Positions 9,795-21,199 of a stretch of DNA of 64,000 bases are shown in pieces; position 1 is the first letter of the stretch, and each line of letters opens with the position of its first letter. The notes beneath the pieces are model-generated. The model searched no databases and was not told where the DNA came from. It saw nothing but the letters and a program-made list of their open reading frames with translations. The DNA comes from Glycine soja (taxonomy: Eukaryota; Streptophyta; Magnoliopsida; Fabales; Fabaceae): contig NC_041004.1 in NCBI RefSeq assembly GCF_004193775.1, forward strand, positions 5,603,309 to 5,667,308, read 5' to 3'. Both the position numbers and the translations under genes were made by a program.

Positions 9795-12700
9795 ATGGCT
9801 GAGGCAGTTGGTGGTGCGTTTCTCTCTGCTTTCCTTGATGTTGTGTTCGACAAGCTGGTCACCGATGATGTTGTTGACTTCATCCGTGGAAAGAAGCTTG
9901 ACCTTAATTTGCTTGAGAACTTGAAGACCACTCTGAGACTGGTTGGAGCTGTGCTTGACGATGCTGAGAAGAAACAAATCAAACTCTCCAGTGTCAACCA
10001 GTGGCTCATTGAGCTCAAAGATGCTCTCTATGAGGCCGATGACTTGCTGGATGAAATTTCTACCAAATCTGCAACTCAAAAGAAGGTTAGTAAAGTGTTT
10101 TCTCGCTTTACCGATAGGAAAATGGCCAGTAAGTTGGAAAAAGTAGTTGGCAAATTAGATAAAGTTCTAGAAGGCATGAAGGGTCTTCCTTTGCAAGTGA
10201 TGGCAGGAGAGAGCAACGAGTCGTGGAATGCTCAGCCAACAACATCTCTGGAAGATGGATATGGTATGTATGGTAGGGATACAGACAAGGAGGCCATAAT
10301 GAGGTTGTTGTTAGAGGATAGCAGTGATGGTGTGCAAGTGTCTGTGACCGCTATTGTAGGCATGGTTGGGGTTGGAAAAACCACTTTAGCCCGATCTGTG
10401 TTCAACGATGGCAATTTGAAGCAGATGTTTGATTTAAATGCTTGGGTCTGTGTTTCTGATCAATTTGATATTTTGAAGGTAACAAACTATGATAGAGCAA
10501 GTTACGCATGAATCTTGTAAATTGAATGATCTTAATTTACTTCAACTTGAATTGATGGACAAGCTGAAAAGTAAAAAATTCTTAATTATCTTGGATGACG
10601 TTTGGATCCAAGATTACGATAGCTGGAGTAATCTGACAAAATCATTTCTACACGGGATAAGGGGAAGTAAAATTCTCTTGACAACCCGCAATGAAAATGT
10701 AGTGAATGTAGCCCCTTACCATATTGTTCAAGTTTATCCTCTAAGTAAATTGTCAAATGAAGATTGTTGGCTAGTGTTTGCAAACCACGCATTTCCTCTC
10801 TCAGAATCAAGTGGGGAGGATAGAAGAGCTTTAGAAAAAATTGGAAGGGAGATTGTTAAAAAGTGTAATGGATTGCCTTTAGCAGCACGGTCACTCGGAG
10901 GTATGTTGAGAAGAAAGCATACCATTAGGGATTGGAATAATATACTTGAAAGTGATATTTGGGAACTTCCTGAAAGTCTGTAATATTATTCCCGCCTTGA
11001 GAATTAGTTATCATTATCTCCCTCCACATCTAAAACGGTGCTTTGTTTATTGTTCATTGTACCCGAAAGATTATGAATTTAAAAAAAATGACTTGATCTT
11101 GCTGTGGATGGCTGAAGATCTTTTGAAGCTTCCAAACAGAGGAAAGGCGTTAGAAGTTGGTTATGATTATTTTGATGATTTAGTTTCAAGATCATTTTTT
11201 CAACATTCAACAAGTAATTTAACTTGGGACAATTGTTTTGTAATGCATGACCTCGTGCATGATCTTGCATTATCCCTTGGTGGAGAATTCTACTTCAGAT
11301 CAGAAGACCTTGGAAAAGAAACCAAGATTGGTATGAAGACTCGTTATTTGTCAGTTACAAAGTTCAGTGATCCAATCTCACAAATTGAAGTTTTTGACAA
11401 ACTACAATTTTTGAGAACTTTCTTGGCAGTTGATTTTAAAGATTCTCCGTTCAACAAGGAAAAGGCACCAGGTATTGTAGTCTTGAAGCTCAAGTGCTTG
11501 AGAGTTTTATCATTTTGTGGCTTCGCAAGTCTGGATGTTTTGCCTGATTCAATTGCTAAATTGATCCACTTGCGTTATTTAAATCTCTCTTTTACAAGTA
11601 TTAAAACACTGCCAGAGTCATTGTGTAATTTGTACAATCTACAAACTCTGGTGTTGTCTCATTGCGAAGTGCTGACCAGGTTGCCTACTCACATGCAAAA
11701 TCTTATAAACTTGTGTCATCTTCATATTAATGGTACTCATATAGAAGAGATGCCTAGAGGAATGGGAATGTTAAGTCATTTGCAGCATTTGGATTTCTTT
11801 ATTGTGGGCAAGCACAAAGAGAACGGAATCAAAGAACTGGGGACACTTTCAAATCTTCATGGTTCGCTTTCTATTAGGAATTTGGAGAATGTAACCAAAA
11901 GCAATGAAGCATTGGAGGCTAGGATGCTGGATAAGAAGAATATAAATGATTTATCGTTGAAATGGTCTAATGGCACTGACTTCGAAATTGAATTAGATGT
12001 ACTGTGCATATTAAAACCTCACCCAGGCCTGGAATCTCTATCAATATGGGGTTATAATGGAACTATATTTCCAGATTGGGTGGGAAATTTTTCCTTCCAC
12101 AACTTGACAAGTCTAAGGTTACGTGATTGTAATAACTGTTGTGTGTTTCCTTCGCTTGGGCAACTACCATCTCTTAAGAAGCTCTATATTTCAAACTTGG
12201 GTTCAGTGAAGACTGTTGATGCAGGGTTTTACAAAAATGAAGATTGTCCTCCTGTGACACCCTTTTCTTCCCTTGAAATTCTAGAAATATATAACATGTG
12301 TTGCTGGGAGTTGTGGTTCACCCCTGATTCAGATGCCTTTCCTCTACTTAAGTCTCTCAAAATAGTGGATTGCCCCAATCTAAGGGGAGATTTGCCAAAT
12401 CAACTTCCTGCTCTGGAAACACTTATGATTAGAAATTGCGAGCTTCTTGTCTCTTCTCTCCCAAGGGCTCCCATCCTTAAGAGATTTGAGATATGTGAAA
12501 GCAATAATGTATCGCTGCATGTGTTTCCTCTTTTTTTGGAATGGATAGAAGTAGAAGGAAGCCCAATGGTGGAGTCCATGATCGAGGCCATCACCAGCAT
12601 CGAGCCAACTTGCCTCGAACATTTAACATTGAACAATTGTTCGTCAGCCATATCTTTTCCAGGTGGTCGTCTACCTGCATCTCTGAAGGCTCTGGATATC

Positions 12701-13519
12701 AGCAATCTTAAAAATCTGGAATTCCCGACCCAACACAAGCACGAGTTACTGGAATCACTGATACTATATAATAGGTGTGATTCTCTCACGTCTCTTCCAT
12801 TGGTTACCTTTCCAAATCTCAAAACTCTCCAAATCAAAAACTGTGAAAATATGGAATCTCTTTTGGTTTCAGGGTCAGAGTCATTTAAGAGTCTGAATTA
12901 TTTTAAGATTACGGGATGCCCCAATATTGCATCATTCCCGAGAGAAGGACTGCCTGCGCCCAATTTGACTTATTTCGCTGTTAAGTATTGCAACAAGTTG
13001 AAGTCATTGCCTGATGAGATGAATAATCTTCTCCCAAAGTTAGAATATCTCCAAGTTAAGCACTGCCCAGAAATTGAGTCGTTTCCTGAACGGGGTATGC
13101 CAGCTAACTTGAGAACAGTTTGGATTATCAATTGTGAGAAACTACTCAGAGATCTAGCACGGCCATCCATGGGTATGCTTACTCATCTCTATCTTTGTGG
13201 TCCATGTCATGGCATCAAGTCCTTCCCTAAGGAGGGTTTGCTGCCTCCCTCCCTTATGTCTCTGTATCTAGATAACTTGTCAAATCTGGAGATGTTGGAC
13301 TGCACGGGGCTTCTCCATCTCACATCCCTGCAAAAATTAACCATAGATAGATGTCCTTTGCTGGAGAATATGGTGGGAGAAAGGCTTCCTGTCTCTCTAA
13401 TAAAATTAACCATAAAGAGTTGTCCTTTGCTGGAAAAACAATGCCCAAGGAAACACCCTCAAATTTGGCCGAAGATTTCCCATATCCGTGCTATCAAGGT
13501 TGGCGGTAGATGGATTTAG
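9795..13519 (+). pseudogene. Full-length CC-NB-LRR (CNL) resistance gene with two frameshifts; unit 2
   Basis: ATG at 9795 begins MAEAVGGAFLSAFLDVVFDK, the same start as the intact copy at 32804. The Rx-type coiled coil with EADDLLDE, the P-loop, kinase-2 (LDDVW), RNBS-B, GLPLAA, the MHD motif and the long LRR tail are all present in order, without introns. The frame breaks twice: near 10488 (two bases missing after ACAAA) and near 10978 (two bases missing in the WELPES(Q) region). Each loses 2 bp relative to the 32.8-kb copy, so the upstream frames end at 10511 and 10983. The P-loop reads GMVGVGKTT, a Val for the usual second Gly. Correcting the two 2-bp losses in length only would give about 1242 codons. 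Decay is recent, since the rest of the frame is open. Confidence 0.93.
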
Positions 13520-14237
13520 TGGCCTAGGATGAGCACCAGGTAATTCTCCTTCTTTGACCTACTTTATCGTCTTCTAAGTTTAACCAAGCAAAACTATTTC
13601 AGTCAAGGATATCTTTCATTTCGAGTCATTTTACCCTCACATTTAATTTAGTCATTGCATTCAACAAGTGTTAGGTTAGTTGTTCAGTTTGATACTTGGT
13701 AGGAATTGCGGGTGTAAACAAAAGCAAATTCTTTTGTATAGATTTTATTTACTTCAGAAATGACTAGATTTCTTGTGTATGAACTGATTCTGAAATGGAA
13801 ATTGATGTACTATATATGTTACTGAATCTACAGGGAATAACAGCATTATTAAAGGCAAGATATATGAGAATGTTTCTTATGATCCTCTAGCTTCAAAGAA
13901 GAAATAACAATTGGGTGTACTTTGTTTTTCAGAGATGGAAGATTGGCCAGCAGAAACTGCACTTGTCAATGGATAATTTAACATTGAACTATATCTAAAT
14001 GGTGTGTAAAGCTGATCTTCCAGGGCAAAAGGAGAAAGAAACAAGGGTCTGGTCTGATGATGGCAGAGTGTTTCAGATAAGGAGAGTGGGGAACAATGAG
14101 AAACTCAACTGAATAAGATTGTTCCATGGCACCATCTAGAGCATAGCACCAGCAACTCCCTGAGCATACAGGCCTTAAGCCATTACTTGGCTGGTTCGGA
14201 TAGGTAATAATTACAGAATTCACTAAGACATTAATGC
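13520..14237. other. CNL-PP2C spacer, unit 2, left part
   Basis: Matches 36491-36850 and then, after a jump at about 14010, 37895-38085. About 1.0 kb present in unit 3 (36855-37895) is absent. It ends at the gypsy target site. No convincing coding region. Confidence 0.65.
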
Positions 14238-14242
14238 TTCTT

Positions 14243-14637
14243 TGATAGAGAAAGAGGGGTGCAGCAAGTAACAGAGGTGCAACAAGCAAACCCAAGACAG
14301 GGTACAAACAGCAACACAGAGACCCAAACAGAAGGCAGAGCAAAGAGGGTGATTAACAAACCTTCATACCTGAAGGATTTTGTGTGATGAGGGATGAGCT
14401 GGCACTAGAAAAATCTGCAAGGATTTGTTGTCGAGAATCAGGAGGCAACCATAACAAATTTCCATATTTTGTAATCTTTGCACCTAGCACAGAATCACAA
14501 TTCTGTTAGGAATTTCATTATAAATATGGACTCATTGTAATAAGCAGATTATGAATGAAATACTTAGCTTTGAATTTCTTCCCTTCTTTTCCCTCTGGAG
14601 GAACTGGTCCTCGAAACTAGCCAATTCATACCTAACA
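14243..14637 (+). repeat. 5' LTR of chromodomain gypsy element
   Basis: 395 bp, TG...CA ends. Its TATAAATA at 14519-14526 is the likely promoter. The sequence TTTGGTGCTCTCG follows directly and would be the primer-binding region; I cannot assign the tRNA. Confidence 0.9.
14519..14526 (+). promoter_or_regulatory. TATA box in gypsy 5' LTR
   Basis: TATAAATA about 120 bp before the LTR end, followed by a short AT-rich leader. An identical site is present in the 3' LTR. Confidence 0.55.
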
Positions 14638-14656
14638 TTTGGTGCTCTCGTTCCCC

Positions 14657-17600
14657 ATGGCCGATCAGCCTCACAGCACCTCATCCTCTCCGCTCGAAAC
14701 CACCATCCTCAAGCTTACCACCCTACAGGTCTCCCTTGGGGAAACTGTTCATTCCATGGCCCAGAAATTCGATGAGCTCTTACTCAGGCTACCCTCCACT
14801 TCCCCTTCCCCATCACCTCAACCTCCACCTTCCATCTCCCCTGTACCTGCGCATCACCACAGAATGAAATTAGACATTCCACGCTTTGATGGTACTGACC
14901 CCTTCGGGTGGGTATTCTAGATTAACCAATATTTTCAGTATCACGCAACCCCCGAACACGACAGACTTACCATTGTGTCCTTCTACATGGACGGCCGGGC
15001 TCTTGCCTGGTTCCAATGGATGGCCACGAACGGCCAACTCACTTCCTGGCCTGCCTTCATTCAAGCTCTTCAGACCCGTTTCGCACCCTCTCATTATGAT
15101 GACCCCACTGGTAGCCTTTTCAAGCTCACTCAACGTGGTTCGGTGACTCAATATTTGTCGAAATTTGAGGAACTCGCTAACCGTATCGTCGGTCTTCCTC
15201 CCCAATTCCTCCTCAGCTGCTTCATATCGGGCCTGACTCCCGAAATCCGCCGCGAGGTGCAATCGTTGCAGCCTCTGACTTTGGTGCAGGCCGCCGGACT
15301 TGCGCGTCTTCAGGAGGAGAAGCTCCTCGACACGCGTTCATCCTTCCGCAACCGCGCTCCTCTGGTCCTTTCGGTTCCTCCACCGCGACAGAGCTCCACA
15401 CCTGCTCTTCTCCAAGCCCCTTCGTCTCCTGCTACATCCTCACGACCTCCTCCGGTGAAGCGTTTGTCTCCAGCTGAAATCGCTTCTCGCCGAGAACGCG
15501 GGTTGTGCTTTACTTGCGAGGAGAAGTACCATAGAGGTCACATATGTGCCTCTAGGGTTTTCCTCCTGGTGGCTGCTGAGGACGACAACTCTGACCCTCT
15601 TATAGAGGACTTGGACCCAGGACCCGACCCACCCGACAGTCCGAACCCAACCGCGGCCCAAATTAGTTTTAATTCACTCTCGGGTAATCTAGCACCCGAA
15701 ACTCTCCGTTTATTGGGCCTGGCTTCCGGCCACCATGTCGTCGTTCTCGTCGATGGGGGAAGCACCCATAACTTCATTCAAGAAGAATTGTTGTAGAGCC
15801 TTGGCCTTCCAACCCAGACCACCACCCCTTTACGGGTCTTAGTGGGTAATGGACAGCATTTAGCCTGCTCAAGCTGGTGTCCGCGTGTCATCCTCACCAT
15901 TCAGGACCTCACTTGTGACGTGGACCTTTATGTATTACCCATTGCAGGAGCCAACATTGTCCTTGGGGTACAATGGTTGAAGAAATTGGGACCCGTGCTT
16001 ACTGATTATTCCCTCATGACTATGAAGTTTTTCTATGACCAGCGTTTAATTGAGCTTCCCAGTGACACTGACCTCATCATTAACATGCTCACTCCACCTC
16101 AGCTTCGCAGATTTTTGAAACTCAATGAACATGCATCCTGCTTCCACATCGCGGTCCTCACAGAGGCAGTTCCTGACGAGCCTTCACAATCACTGGACCC
16201 TCAAATTCAAGCATTAATTGATCATTTTGGGCCTTTGTTCCAGACACCTACATCCCTTCCGCCGGCGCGAATTACCGACCACCACATCCATTTACTTCCC
16301 CAGGCTACTCCTGTTAATGTAAGGCCCTACAGGTACCCCCATTACCAGAAGCAGGAGATTGAACTCCAAGTCGAATCCATGTTGCAGAAGGGCTTGATTC
16401 GACCCAGCACCAGTCCTTTCTCCTCTCCGGTGCTCCTTGTCCGCAAACATGATCATTCATGGAGGTTTTGCGTGGATTACAGAGCCCTTAATGCCATTAC
16501 CATCCGTGATAGATTTCCTATTCCTACAATTGATGAATTGTTGGATGAATTGGGCCACGCATGTTGGTTTTCGAAACTCGATTTGCTCCAAGGGTATCAC
16601 CAAATACGAATGCATTCCTTAGACATTGCAAAGACGGCGTTCCGCACGCACCACGGGCATTATGAATTCAAGGTTATGCCCTTCGGGCTATGCAATGCTC
16701 CCAGCACTTTTCAGGCGACGATGAACATGCTTTTCCGGCCATTCCTCCGCCGGTTTCTCATTGTCTTCTTTGATGATATATTAATATATAGCATCACTTT
16801 TACTGATCATGTTCTACATTTACAACAAGATTTTCAGGTTCTATTGGACAATCAATTCGTCCTCAAACTTTCCAAATGCACTTTCGCTCAGCCAGAGGTA
16901 GAATATCTTGGCCATGTGGTGTCTCAGCGAGGTGTTGAACCAGTCTCTTCTAAAGTGGATGCAGTCCGACAATGGCCCTTGCCTCAGTCCGCCAAAGCTC
17001 TCCGTAGCTTTCTGGGTCTCGCCGGACTTTATGGAAGATTCATTAAAGGTTACGCCACCATTGCGGCCCCTTTAGTTGCGGCCACCATTATAGAGCCCTT
17101 TCAGTGGACCCCTTCAGCCCAGGTGGCCTTTGACCAACTGAAACAAGCCTTGTCTGAAGCCCCTGTGCTTACTCTTCCTGACTTTCAGCTGCCATTCACG
17201 GTCGAGACGGATGCATCCGACATTGGGATGGGCGCGGTTCTCTCCCAAAAGGGACATCCCATAGCCTATTTCAGTAAACAATTTCCACCCAAGCTCCGCC
17301 ATTCCTCCACCTATGTTCGTGAATTATTTGCAGTGACTTCAACGGTTAAACGGTGGCGTTAGTATCTTCTGGGTCATAAATTCACGATCATAACGGACCA
17401 CCGCAGTTTGAAGGAGCTACTCACACAAGTGGTGCAGACCCCTGAGCAACACACATACCTGGCTCGTCTAATGGGGTATGACTTCCAAATTCAATTTCGT
17501 TCCGGCGCCACTAATCAGGCAGCAGATGCGTTATCACGAATCTCCGAGGAAGAGTCCTCTTTGTCCCTCATTTTGTCGGTCCCTTGTTTGACATTTATGG

Positions 17601-19189
17601 AGGAATTGAGGAAGCAATTGGCTCAGAATGAGTCTTATTAGTCCAAACTTCACGACATTCAAGCCACTCCCACCAAATTTCCTGATTTCAGTATTTCAAA
17701 CAACCTCATCTTACGCAAAGGCCGCATCTGGCTTCCTCCTCACCTGCCATTGCTCCCCACACTCCTCACTGAGTATCATGCTACTCCTACAGGCGGCCAC
17801 CTTGGCGTCGCAAAGACCATAGCCCGACTAACGGACAATTTTTATTGGGACGGGTTGCGAGATGATGTAGCACGATTTATCTCTACTTGCTTGGACTGTC
17901 AACACTCCAAGTATGAAACCAAGCGCGCCGCTGACCTCCTGTGCCCTCTGCCGGTTCCTCACCGTCCATGGGAGGATCTCTCTCTAGACTTTATTACTGG
18001 TCTGCCTGTCTTTCAGGGGAACACCACCATTCTTGTGGTTGTCGACAGGTTCTCTAAAGGCATCCATTTGGGAATGCTTCCCACCTCACACACAGCCTAT
18101 ACCGTCGCAGCTCTATTTATGAACATTGTCGGTAAAATTCATGGTCTCCCTCGTAGCATGATTTTTGATCGTGATCCCCTGTTCTTGAGAAGGTTTTGGC
18201 AGGACCTCTTCCGTCTCAGTGGCACCCATTTAAGGATGAGCTCCTCTTACCATCCACAGAGCGATGGTCAGACAGAAGCCCTAAATCGCGCCATTGAACA
18301 ATACCTCAGAGCTTTCGTTCACCGGCGACCAAGCTCATGGGGCAAGTTATTATTGTGGGTGGAATGGTCCCACAATACTTCTTGGAATGCTGCTACTGGT
18401 TCCACTCCATACGAGATCACATTTGGAAAAAAGCCCTTTAACTACCCTGACTATCTTGCCGGAGATTCAAAGCTCGACGCTGTTGATGATATGCTCACGA
18501 ACAGAGAGGACACTTTTCGCTTGATTCGTAAAAAGCTTCTCAAAGCTCAAGAATTGATGAAGAAATATGCAGATGCTAAACGCAGAGATGTGGAATACCA
18601 GGTTGGTGAATGGGTTATGGTCAAACTCCAACCCCATCGTCAAACTTCGGCCAAGCCTTCTTCTAGCTCCGGGAAACTTCAGAAGCGCTTTTACGGTCCA
18701 TTTGAGATCACTGAACGAATTGGTCCTGTGGCCTATCGTCTGAAACTCCCTGAGGGTGCTCGTATTCACCCCGTGTTTCATTGCTCTATATTAAAACCTT
18801 TCAAAGGGTCACCAGCATCTACAGATTCTGTTTTTCTTCCTGACCAATTTGCTCACGATCAACTCACTGTATCTCCTTTGGCCATTTTGGATTACCGCTA
18901 CAATTCAGATAACCCAGAGTCCCCGTGGGAAGTACTGGTGCAATGGGAAGGCTTAGATCCTGATGAGACATCATGGGAATCCTGGACCCAGTTAAGTCGT
19001 GACTATCACCTTGAGGGCAAGGTGAATTTCCAAGGCCCGTGGGATGATAGAGAAAGAGGGGTGCAGCAAGTAACAGAGGTGCAACAAGCAAACCCAAGAC
19101 AGGGTACAAACAGCAACACAGAGACCCAAACAGAAGGCAGAGCAAAGAGGGTGATTAACAAACCTTCATACCTGAAGGATTTCGTGTGA
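14657..19189 (+). pseudogene. Gypsy gag-pol polyprotein in a single frame, four internal TAG stops
   Basis: ATG at 14657 (MADQPHSTSSSP) opens one frame that runs to the TGA at 19187-19189 with no frameshift, about 1510 codons. Four TAG codons interrupt it: 14918-14920, 15794-15796, 17360-17362 and 17639-17641. Domains in order are: gag with a CFTCEEKYHRGHIC knuckle (about 15509-15550); aspartic protease DGGSTHNF (about 15754); RT with FCVDYRALN and FFDDILIY (about 16765-16790); RNase H with TDASDIG (about 17207); integrase HH-CC zinc finger and DDE core (about 17780-18330); then a chromodomain (WEVLVQWEGLDPDETSWESW, about 18928). The last 145 bp of the frame lie inside the 3' LTR. Not functional as it stands. 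Confidence 0.92.
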
Positions 19190-19439
19190 TGAGGGATGAG
19201 CTGGCACTAGAAGAATCTGCAAGAATTTGTTGTCGAGAATCAGGAGGCAACCATAACAAATTTCCATATTTTGTAATCTTTGCACCTAGCATAGAATCAC
19301 AATTCTGTTAGGAATTTCATTATAAATATGGACTCATTGTAATAAGCAGATTATGAATGAAATACTTAGCTTTGAATTTCTTCCCTTCTCTTCCCTCTGG
19401 AGGAACTGGTCCTCGAAACCAGCCAATTCATACCTAACA
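19045..19439 (+). repeat. 3' LTR of chromodomain gypsy element
   Basis: 395 bp and about 98.5% identical to the 5' LTR by eye. Its first 145 bp encode the C-terminus of the polyprotein. Confidence 0.9.
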
Positions 19440-19444
19440 TTCTT

Positions 19445-20622
19445 CCTCTATGAGGGTTCATATAAAATTAATAAGGGTTTAGATCTTTCAAGTAATAACA
19501 AATATTCGAGAACCTACTTAACAATCCTACCTTGGATTATTTGAAATAACAAAATAAGTTGCAGTTCCTGTCTAATATTTCTAGGACATTTCCAAAACAT
19601 AACTTCAACAGTGAATGAAAAGAAGATAGAAAAAAATAAGACAATGTTGTTTTCTTCTTAATCTTATATTTTATTGTTTCTCCCATGCCTTACATCAATT
19701 TTGTAACCTATGTGAAACTTGGATGATTTAAAACACAATAATAACAATGAATAAGGAATAGAAACTAGAGGGTCTTGGGTAGGAGATTGTGGTCTATCTG
19801 AGAAGCAAAGTCCTGATTTCATTCTTTACCTATAATTCATCAAGGTTATAATTCTCTAAGCTGATTTATTAGGCAATTGTCTTTGTTCTTTCTCATTCTT
19901 GTTTCTTATTTCCCTCTAAATTGGGCTCAGAGCTTTGTTCTTACTTATTGTTTCTTATTTTCCTTTCGATCATATTTTCATTAGTTGTTCATGTCAATGA
20001 ATGCAATGTTTGCTTTGACCCAGAGGGGTGGCTTTGTTCAACCTGACAAGGATGATCCCAACCTACCTCTAGATACAGCTCCTATTAAGCATGTCACGCA
20101 GGTATGCTGACACATAATTGAAAAATGTTATCCTGCCTCTAACTATTTGTTATAAATTCTATGCCACTACAAATTTTCATCCGAGTTGGGTTATCATCTT
20201 TTTGGTCTTTCATCTTTTGTGAATTTTTGCTTTTAGTTTCATAATTTTTTTATCCTTTTTTAGTCTATTTTTTTTAAAATTTTTTGTTCTGAATATTATT
20301 TTACTAATATTGTGCTACAGGAAACTATAAATTTATAATTTATATTATAATACAAAAATATATTCTTTTGAAAATATTGAAATTCAATTTAAAAATAAGT
20401 ATGAAAATGAAAAATTAAAAAGAGATAAAAGTTTAATAAAAAATTTAAAATACATCGTTGAAAAAACACTAAAATAATACTTTAGTTGGAGAATAACTCT
20501 TAAAAATATTTTCCGCTACAGGAAACTCATATCAGATAAAACTATAAAATTTACTATAAAAGAAAGCAACTAATGTGTTTATCCGTTACTCATGCAATTT
20601 TTCCTTCCCTTGTTTTCTCTAG
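19445..20622. other. CNL-PP2C spacer, unit 2, right part
   Basis: Resumes the unit 2/unit 3 alignment (equal to 38092-39733) after the gypsy insertion. Around 19990-20101 it holds an exon-like stretch with QRGGFVQPDKDDPNLPLDTA followed by PIKHVTQ and a GT donor, conserved at 38640-38748 in unit 3. Its phase does not join cleanly to the next PP2C exon, so its gene of origin is unknown. The rest is AT-rich and shorter than in unit 3. Confidence 0.55.
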
Positions 20623-20826
20623 GACACAAGTTATCACAGTGCACACGTGACAATCTACCCTCAAGTGATGTCAATGTCAATATGATGCTAATGCTACAAA
20701 TGGTGGCTGTCATAGTGATGTCAATGTTGAGGATAGCCTAACAGGTATAACTAGACCTTCACAATTATGTTACCTTCTTGTCAATCTTGCTTTTGCAACA
20801 ACGTCTTTTTATATTTGTGAATACCT

Positions 20827-21103
20827 TGTTAGTATAGAGCAATAAAAGAAGAGAAAGAAATAAAGGGAAGAAAGAAAAAGACACACAGTTTAACGTGGTT
20901 CAGCACACAATGTATGTGCCTACGTCCACGGCTACACTAGGAGAACTTTTTATTACTTGCACATAAAAGCTTACAAGGTGTCTCTATATATAATACTAGT
21001 GAGACACAAGTTTTTACAAACCAAGCGATGTGGGACTAAGCCCACACAAGTTTTACAGACCAAGCGATGTGGGACAAAGGAACTAAGACCACAAACTCTA
21101 ACA
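20827..21103 (-). repeat. 3' LTR of the Tork-like copia element
   Basis: 277 bp. On the minus strand it is preceded by the purine tract AAGTGGGAGAAT (21104-21115), which primes plus-strand DNA. Confidence 0.9.
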
Positions 21104-21199
21104 ATTCTCCCACTTGGGGTCTAAGTTCCAAACTCTAGCAGCTCCTTGTAAGCAACGAGTTCATCGACTCTTTACCTAGTGTAGCGCCTTCATCTTCAA

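Larger units (their letters stand above)
14243..19439 (+). mobile_element. Chromodomain Ty3/gypsy LTR retrotransposon (Reina-like), complete, flanked by TTCTT
   Basis: A 5197-bp element with 395-bp LTRs (14243-14637 and 19045-19439) that begin TGATAGAG and end CTAACA. The 5-bp target duplication TTCTT lies at 14238-14242 and 19440-19444. The intact target is visible at 38085-38100 in unit 3 (GCTTCTTATTCTATGAG). I count about 6 differences between the LTRs by eye (around 1.5%), so the insertion is young. Small size, short LTRs and a C-terminal chromodomain fit the Reina group of chromoviruses; that lineage call is inference. Confidence 0.92.

Noticed and set aside
12380..13413. Minus-strand ORFs across the CNL genes
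   Set aside because: They mirror the LRR coding strand in every copy and have no domain of their own.
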